Assembly: GCA_900554345.1 (NCBI GenBank)
Contig: USHH01000070.1
Coordinates: forward strand, 1 to 9,689
Direction: 5' to 3'
DNA: 9,689 nucleotides
DNA from: an uncultured Bacteroidales bacterium
GTDB taxonomy: Bacteria > Bacteroidota > Bacteroidia > Bacteroidales > Muribaculaceae
Position numbers and translations under genes: made by a program. Below are positions 6,532 through 9,689 of the stretch, in pieces. The stretch's first letter is position 1. Each line of letters begins with the position of its first letter. The notes below the pieces were generated by a model. That model had not been told where the DNA came from, did no database searches, and was given only the letters and a program-made list of their open reading frames with translations.

Positions 6532-6984
6532 GTGGAAGACAATCATGAAACAACGGCGCCCCGGCGGCTCACGCTGCGCAAGGAGGAGAAGCTCCGCCAC
6601 CGCTCCCTCGTGTCGCCCCTCTTCACGGAGGGGAAGAGCCTCTATGCCTACCCGCTGCGCCTCCAGGTCAGGAGGGTGACGCCCGAGAGGCTGGAGGCAT
6701 CCTTCCGCGACGCGCCGCCACCGGGCATCGGCCCGCTGCAGATGCTCGTCACCGTGCCGAAGAAGAAGCGGCGCCACGCCGTCGACCGCGTGCTCATGCG
6801 CCGCCGCATCCGCGAGGCATACCGGCTGCAGCGCCTGCCGCTCCAGGAGCTCGCCCCGGCCCATCCCGACACGGCGACGCTCTCGCTCGCCTTCATATAC
6901 CTCGCCGCCGACAACGCCCCCTACGCCACCATCGCCCGCAGCATGGAGATCCTGCTCCGCAAAGCCGCGAAGCTCCTCCCATGA
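6532..6984 (+). CDS. rnpA: Ribonuclease P protein component
   Basis: RnpA binds the catalytic RNase P RNA and helps it recognise and cleave the 5' leader of precursor tRNAs. The 150-residue product has the family core: LRKEEKLRH (15-23), FTEGKS (31-36), the strand VTVPKKKRRHAV (73-84), and the RNA-binding helix R86-V-L-M-R-R-R-I-R-E-A-Y-R98. Many bacteria have R-N-R-x-K-R at the start of this helix; Val replaces the Asn here, which I believe is seen in related Bacteroidales too. The protein is very basic. The only in-frame start before the core is GTG 6532. The ATG at 6545 is out of frame. The predicted transcription start nearly coincides with this GTG, so translation may be leaderless. The usual partner yidD does not follow. 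Composition is very GC-rich. Confidence 0.9.
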   Translation: MEDNHETTAPRRLTLRKEEKLRHRSLVSPLFTEGKSLYAYPLRLQVRRVTPERLEASFRDAPPPGIGPLQMLVTVPKKKRRHAVDRVLMRRRIREAYRLQRLPLQELAPAHPDTATLSLAFIYLAADNAPYATIARSMEILLRKAAKLLP

Positions 6985-7045
6985 CCCCGGAGTCACGCTA
7001 TTGTTAAATCCTGTTAATCAGTGTACCGATTTGGTTTCCATTTAT

Positions 7046-7053
7046 TATCTTTG
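7046..7053 (+). promoter_or_regulatory. -7 element of the toxin-antitoxin promoter, with possible operator arms
   Basis: TATCTTTG at 7046-7053 matches TAnnTTTG; no good -33 box is found at the normal distance. Transcription would start near 7058, leaving a short leader before the ATG at 7076. Short inverted arms GGTTT (7033-7037) and AAACC (7063-7067) flank the element, and ACCGAT occurs at 7025-7030 and again at 7065-7070. Such arms could be the operator for autorepression by the antitoxin, but they are short. Confidence 0.45.
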
Positions 7054-7075
7054 CGGATAGTTAAACCGATAGATT

Positions 7076-7309
7076 ATGGAAATTGTAAGTGCACGAGATT
7101 TCAGAGCAAACCAGACAGCCATTCTGACAAAAGCGAAAAGAGGAGAGTCAGTGCTTCTCTCCTCCCGCGTGGGCATGTTCAAGATAACGCCGGTGACAGA
7201 AGAAGATTCCCTTACAACACGAATCTGTGAAGGGCTGAAGGACGTGAAGATGATAATGGATGGGAAGAGACCCCGCAGAACGATACAGGATATGCTCGAT
7301 GAACTTTGA
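7076..7309 (+). CDS. Antitoxin of the Phd/YefM (prevent-host-death) family
   Basis: The 77-residue protein begins MEIVSARDFRANQTAILTKA, the Phd/YefM-type start in which the first strand and helix form the DNA-binding dimer fold. The pattern VLLSSRVGMFKITPV (26-40) completes the fold. The charged C-terminal tail (about 45-77, ending IQDMLDEL) would be the segment that wraps and neutralises the toxin. In this family the antitoxin also represses its own promoter, often more tightly when complexed with toxin. The stop codon overlaps the start of the toxin gene by 11 nt (7299-7309), the standard coupled arrangement. The gene is clearly less GC-rich than rnpA or xerD beside it, which fits acquisition by transfer. 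Its exact subfamily cannot be settled by eye. Confidence 0.85.
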   Translation: MEIVSARDFRANQTAILTKAKRGESVLLSSRVGMFKITPVTEEDSLTTRICEGLKDVKMIMDGKRPRRTIQDMLDEL

Positions 7310-7640
7310 CGTCATACCCACACATTATTTCGAGAGGTCGTTTAAGGCCTTGGCTAAAAGACACCGTTCTCTCGCGAAAGATATCGTTGACTTCACCGAC
7401 TCATTGCGTGAAAACCCATTCCAGGGGGACGAACTGAGCCCCGGAATACGCAAGATCCGCATGGCAATCACTTCCAAGGGGAGAGGGAAATCAGGAGGTG
7501 CCAGAGTGATAACCTACACAGTGGTCGCCGCAGAAAGTAATGGAGACGTCTATCTTCTTGACATATACGATAAAGCAGACTTCTCTACAGTGAATATAGG
7601 AATTATCCAGGCCGTCATAAAGGAACTCGGGCTGCCGTAA
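7299..7640 (+). CDS. Toxin of the RelE/ParE superfamily
   Basis: From the ATG at 7299 the product is 113 residues. An upstream in-frame ATG at 7260 would add 13 residues lying inside the antitoxin gene and outside the family pattern, so I reject it. The sequence shows the RelE/ParE-type layout: two N-terminal helices (about 11-38), GIRKIRMAI (49-57), a basic segment with KSGGARVITY (64-73), strand DVYLLDIYDKAD (83-94) and a C-terminal helix. RelE-type members cut mRNA on the ribosome, while ParE-type members poison DNA gyrase. The KSGGARVI motif is common in Bacteroidetes proteins annotated as RelE/ParE family toxins, but the target here is not readable. The 11-nt overlap with the antitoxin gene suggests translational coupling, which keeps antitoxin synthesis ahead. 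Confidence 0.85.
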   Translation: MNFDVIPTHYFERSFKALAKRHRSLAKDIVDFTDSLRENPFQGDELSPGIRKIRMAITSKGRGKSGGARVITYTVVAAESNGDVYLLDIYDKADFSTVNIGIIQAVIKELGLP

Positions 7641-7661
7641 AAGCTGTTCAGGGCGAACAGC
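7639..7661 (-). terminator. Hairpin between the convergent toxin and xerD genes
   Basis: GCTGTTC (7643-7649) and GAACAGC (7655-7661) form a perfect 7-bp stem with a 5-nt loop. On the minus strand the stem is followed directly by four Ts (7642-7639), so it could end xerD transcription. On the plus strand there is no T run. It sits in the 32-nt gap between the two stop codons. Confidence 0.45.
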
Positions 7662-7672
7662 ATTACAGACTT

Positions 7673-8599
7673 TCAAAGGGATTTGTAGTGGGGATGGTGG
7701 CTGAGGAGCTCGCGGCGCAGACCCCCGCGGTCGAGATGCAGGTAGATTTCAGTGGTCTGTATCGACTCGTGGCCCAGCATCTCCTGGATGGCCCTCAGAT
7801 TGGCGCCCCCCTCCAGCAGATGGGTGGCGAATGAATGGCGCAGCGTGTGCGGGCTCACCGTCTTCGTGATGCCGGCCGCCCGCGCGAGGTCGCGGATGAT
7901 ATAGAACACCATCACCCTCGTCAGCGGCCTGCCGCGACGGTTGAGAAAGAGGACATCGCTACCCTCCGGCTTGATGTCGAGTCGCGCCCGCTGCGGCAGA
8001 TATAGCTCGATGAGCGCCACCGACGCCGGCGACAGCGGCACCATGCGCTGCTTGCTTCCCTTACCCTCAACAATCACCACACCCTCCTCGAGTCCGAGCA
8101 GCGACAGACGCAGGCCCACGAGCTCGCTGACGCGGAGCCCGCTGCCGTAAAGGGTCTCGATGATGGCCTGGTTGCGCGTGCTCTCCTCCTTGCCGGGGTC
8201 GATGGCGCGGATCATGTCGTCGATCTCCTCCACCGTGAGCACGTCGGGGATATGGCGCTCGAGGCGCGGCGCCTCGAGAAGGGCCGCCGGGTCGCCCTCT
8301 ATGATCTTCTCCAGACGCAGGTAGCGGAAGAAGGCGCGTACGCCGCTGAGCAGCCGCGCCATAGTGCGCGGCGCCACATCGGTGAGGGCCACCTCGCGCA
8401 TGAATTCGTGGAGCAAGGCGGCATCGACCTCCGTGAGGGGTGTCTGCCGCTCCTCGAGGAAACCGATGAGATGGCCGATGTCGACACTGTAGGCCTCGAG
8501 AGTATTGTCGGCGAGTCCGCGCTCCAGCGAGAGATAGGCGAGGAAATCCCCGCGCAGCCTCCGCATATCGCCGAGCGCCCCGCCCCGTTGTATATCCAT
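7673..8599 (-). CDS. xerD: Tyrosine recombinase XerD
   Basis: XerD works with XerC at the dif site near the replication terminus, under FtsK control, to resolve chromosome dimers. The 308-residue product has the N-terminal SAM-like core-binding domain (about 15-100, with LSLERGLADNTLEAYSVDI) and the C-terminal catalytic domain. All six catalytic positions are visible: R156 (GSGLRVSEL), K180 (EGKGSKQR), H251 and R254 (HTLRHSFATHLLEGG), H277 (MLGHESI) and the nucleophile Y286 (TTEIYLHLD). The C-terminal HHP (301-303) is XerD-like and argues against XerC or an integron or phage integrase, as does the location without attachment-site repeats. The ATG at 8599 gives 11 residues before an alternative ATG at codon 12; either would be compatible. 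No -7 element is visible just upstream, so it may be read through from the genes to the right. Confidence 0.92.
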   Translation of the reverse strand: MDIQRGGALGDMRRLRGDFLAYLSLERGLADNTLEAYSVDIGHLIGFLEERQTPLTEVDAALLHEFMREVALTDVAPRTMARLLSGVRAFFRYLRLEKIIEGDPAALLEAPRLERHIPDVLTVEEIDDMIRAIDPGKEESTRNQAIIETLYGSGLRVSELVGLRLSLLGLEEGVVIVEGKGSKQRMVPLSPASVALIELYLPQRARLDIKPEGSDVLFLNRRGRPLTRVMVFYIIRDLARAAGITKTVSPHTLRHSFATHLLEGGANLRAIQEMLGHESIQTTEIYLHLDRGGLRRELLSHHPHYKSL

Positions 8600-8718
8600 A
8601 ACAATTCAATACCTGTTGCCGGAACCTTGCTTCGCAAAGGCGGCGAGACGCCGCCACTCCCATTCCTCACCCTTCACGACTCCTGACTAATTAATCTTCA
8701 ATCTTTAATCTTCAATCT
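8600..8718. other. Spacer upstream of xerD with hairpins, pyrimidine tract and tandem repeat
   Basis: The 119 nt between the two leftward genes contain no plausible coding sequence and no Bacteroidetes -7 box in the xerD direction. From left to right on the plus strand they hold an imperfect hairpin (CCTTGC, TTCG loop, near 8625-8640), a perfect GC hairpin (8639-8655), a pyrimidine-rich tract with loose TTCxTCAC-like repetition (about 8655-8690), and a 14-bp tandem repeat (8691-8721). The composite look suggests a dispersed intergenic repeat. Confidence 0.5.
8639..8655. repeat. Perfect GC-rich inverted repeat
   Basis: GGCGGCG (8639-8645) and CGCCGCC (8649-8655) pair over 7 bp around an AGA loop. 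Read on the minus strand, the stem is followed by only TTT, so it is at best a weak terminator for the gene upstream of xerD. Confidence 0.6.
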
Positions 8719-8721
8719 TTA
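8691..8721. repeat. 14-bp tandem repeat, 2.2 copies
   Basis: The unit TTAATCTTCAATCT is repeated without mismatch from 8691 to 8721. Its right end overlaps the TAA stop codon (8721-8719) of the neighbouring gene. Each unit itself contains AATCTT/CAATCTT sub-repetition. Such a tract is a candidate for slippage between strains. Confidence 0.75.
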
Positions 8722-9276
8722 TAGAACAAGGTAATGCACCGGCGCCATCTCGTAGCGTGGAATGATGATCGACCAGCGCCGCCCCTCCAGCCACACCCCG
8801 TCGCCATTCGCCTTGAAACAGGCCTCGAGGGTAGCATGGTCCACATCATCGTGGCAGGCCATGACCGGGATGCGGTATCTGATGGCTCCCTCCATCGCCT
8901 CGCCGCTGCTCTTGAGATACGCCACTATGAGGTCGGCATCCCTGGGCTCTTCGGGATATAGCGCGTCTCTGTAGACGGCGCTGGCTGCATCCTCCAGAGC
9001 ATACGGCACCCTCACATCGAGATAGACGTCTCTGGTGTTGAGGAAGGCGCAGAGACGCAGCAGCAGGCAGCCGTCCTTGATGTCGCGCCGCACGGCCTCC
9101 GGCCTTGAGTATTCACGGGCGGTCTTCTCCACCTCGGCATAGCCGTAGTAGGTGACGCCTCTGGGATTAAGCACCGTCATGACGAGCTTATAGGCATACG
9201 GGGAATGCACGCCGAAGCCGTGGGTGTGGCGCCAGCGCAGGTAGTACTCCGCGAGCCGACTGAATAAGGAGATCAT
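8719..9276 (-). CDS. Methyltransferase-like protein lacking an evident SAM-binding motif
   Basis: From the ATG at 9276 the product is 185 residues; a longer frame reaches 9342 but lies inside the YfhO gene. The N-terminus (SRLAEYYLRWRHTHGFGVHSPYAYKLV) matches the start of a Bacteroidetes family annotated as class I SAM-dependent methyltransferases, which share a G-x-H-S-P-[FY] motif. In those proteins a Gly-rich ELGxxxGxS loop follows a helix like LLLRLCAFLN (74-83). Here the corresponding stretch reads DVYLDVRVPYALEDAAS, without the glycines. The C-terminal end (VHYLVL) again fits the family. I infer a diverged or degenerate member that may not bind SAM. The frame is intact, so it is not an obvious pseudogene. 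Its ATG overlaps the stop of the YfhO gene as ATGA, with AGGAGG just upstream, so the two are probably coupled. Confidence 0.6.
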   Translation of the reverse strand: MISLFSRLAEYYLRWRHTHGFGVHSPYAYKLVMTVLNPRGVTYYGYAEVEKTAREYSRPEAVRRDIKDGCLLLRLCAFLNTRDVYLDVRVPYALEDAASAVYRDALYPEEPRDADLIVAYLKSSGEAMEGAIRYRIPVMACHDDVDHATLEACFKANGDGVWLEGRRWSIIIPRYEMAPVHYLVL

Positions 9277-9689
9277 CTCTCCTCCTTTCTGCCACGGAGG
9301 CGTATGAGGGACAACGCGAACCAGACAAGGGCCACGCCACACAGCACATAGATGAGCACTACCGAGACGGTGGCCGCCGTGTTGGTGGTGCGCACCGACT
9401 GCGGGTCGAAGGCCATCACCACCTCATGGCTGCCGGCAGGCAGCTTAATGGCGCGGAGCACGTAGTCGACCCTGCCGACGGGCACCGTCTTGCCGTCGAC
9501 GGTGGCCGTCCATCCCCACGGGAAATAGACCTCGCTGAAGACGGCGAGACCGCCGCGGGCGCTCTTCGACTTATACGAGAGGCGGTTGGGGGCGTAATGC
9601 GTCAGCCATATGGAGTCGCCCGGCTGACGGGGCGACGTCCCGGCGCCGAGCACCTTGCTGAACGCCCGGTCGGCCACGGCCACGCGCCC
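9273..9689 (-). CDS. YfhO family membrane protein, C-terminal part (N-terminus beyond window edge)
   Basis: About 138 C-terminal residues are visible and the frame continues past the right edge. They match the end of the YfhO family, large multi-pass membrane proteins resembling glycosyltransferases of the GT-C type: Y-A-P-N-R-L-S-Y, then AVFSEVYFPWGWTATVDGK, VDYVLRAIKLPAGSHEVVMAF and a final transmembrane helix (about SVVLIYVLCGVALVWFALSL) ending in a basic cytoplasmic tail. The visible soluble module is the conserved C-terminal extracytoplasmic domain. In Firmicutes YfhO proteins are linked to glycosylation of teichoic or lipoteichoic acid; the role in Bacteroidetes is not settled, and a link to surface glycan or lipid glycosylation is only inference. 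The codon at 9683 is an internal GTG, not a start. Confidence 0.85.
   Translation of the reverse strand, partial: GRVAVADRAFSKVLGAGTSPRQPGDSIWLTHYAPNRLSYKSKSARGGLAVFSEVYFPWGWTATVDGKTVPVGRVDYVLRAIKLPAGSHEVVMAFDPQSVRTTNTAATVSVVLIYVLCGVALVWFALSLIRLRGRKEER

Noticed and set aside
8639..8655. GC hairpin as an intrinsic terminator upstream of xerD
   Set aside because: Only three Ts follow on the relevant strand, and no separate xerD promoter is visible, so termination here would leave xerD without a clear promoter.
7673..8721. Possibility that xerD is a phage or integrative-element integrase with an attachment site and the toxin-antitoxin pair as cargo
   Set aside because: The sequence is XerD-like along its length, including the C-terminal HHP. 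I saw no tRNA target, no direct repeats bracketing the module and no other mobile genes.

Overview
The window looks like a piece of a Bacteroidales chromosome, most likely a GC-rich gut lineage such as Muribaculaceae. The grounds are three: promoters with the Bacteroidetes TAnnTTTG -7 element, starts preceded by A-rich sequence instead of Shine-Dalgarno sites, and gene families typical of the phylum (short Psd with PssA and a DUF4834-like protein, a large signal-peptide protein with a T9SS/DUF6383-like C-terminal domain, YfhO). The family-level assignment is inference.

Layout. Positions 1-1574 (minus strand) hold a compact phospholipid operon read leftwards: psd (phosphatidylserine decarboxylase), pssA (phosphatidylserine synthase) and the start of a small DUF4834-like membrane protein cut by the window edge. 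Divergent from it, at 1748-2731, is a lipid kinase of the diacylglycerol/sphingosine kinase family; the two transcripts start from interleaved promoters around 1620-1666. Together these genes cover serine and ethanolamine headgroup chemistry plus phosphorylation of a lipid alcohol.

Positions 2732-3048 are a non-coding, strongly AT-rich spacer with a good promoter, a palindrome lying on its -7 box, and a leader of about 170 nt containing a possible 31-codon ORF and a GC-rich hairpin. It feeds a 1130-residue exported protein (3049-6441) built from a propeller-like N-terminal half, FN3-like and jelly-roll-like modules, and a C-terminal sorting-type domain. A perfect 10-bp terminator hairpin with a UNCG loop ends it.

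The rnpA gene (RNase P protein) follows at 6532-6984; its promoter abuts the terminator and its GTG start lies almost on the predicted transcription start. Next is a two-gene Phd/YefM - RelE/ParE toxin-antitoxin module (7076-7640) of visibly lower GC than its neighbours, probably acquired.

From 7673 to the right edge everything runs leftwards: the C-terminal part of a YfhO-family membrane protein, a translationally coupled protein that resembles a methyltransferase lacking its SAM-binding motif, a spacer of about 119 nt with hairpins and a 14-bp tandem repeat, and xerD (tyrosine recombinase).

Most of the window is recognisable chromosomal content. I see no CRISPR array, tRNA, rRNA, insertion sequence or clearly new defence system. 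The items that most deserve a second look are the surface-protein leader and architecture, the apparently leaderless rnpA, the degenerate methyltransferase-like gene, and the repeat-bearing spacer upstream of xerD.
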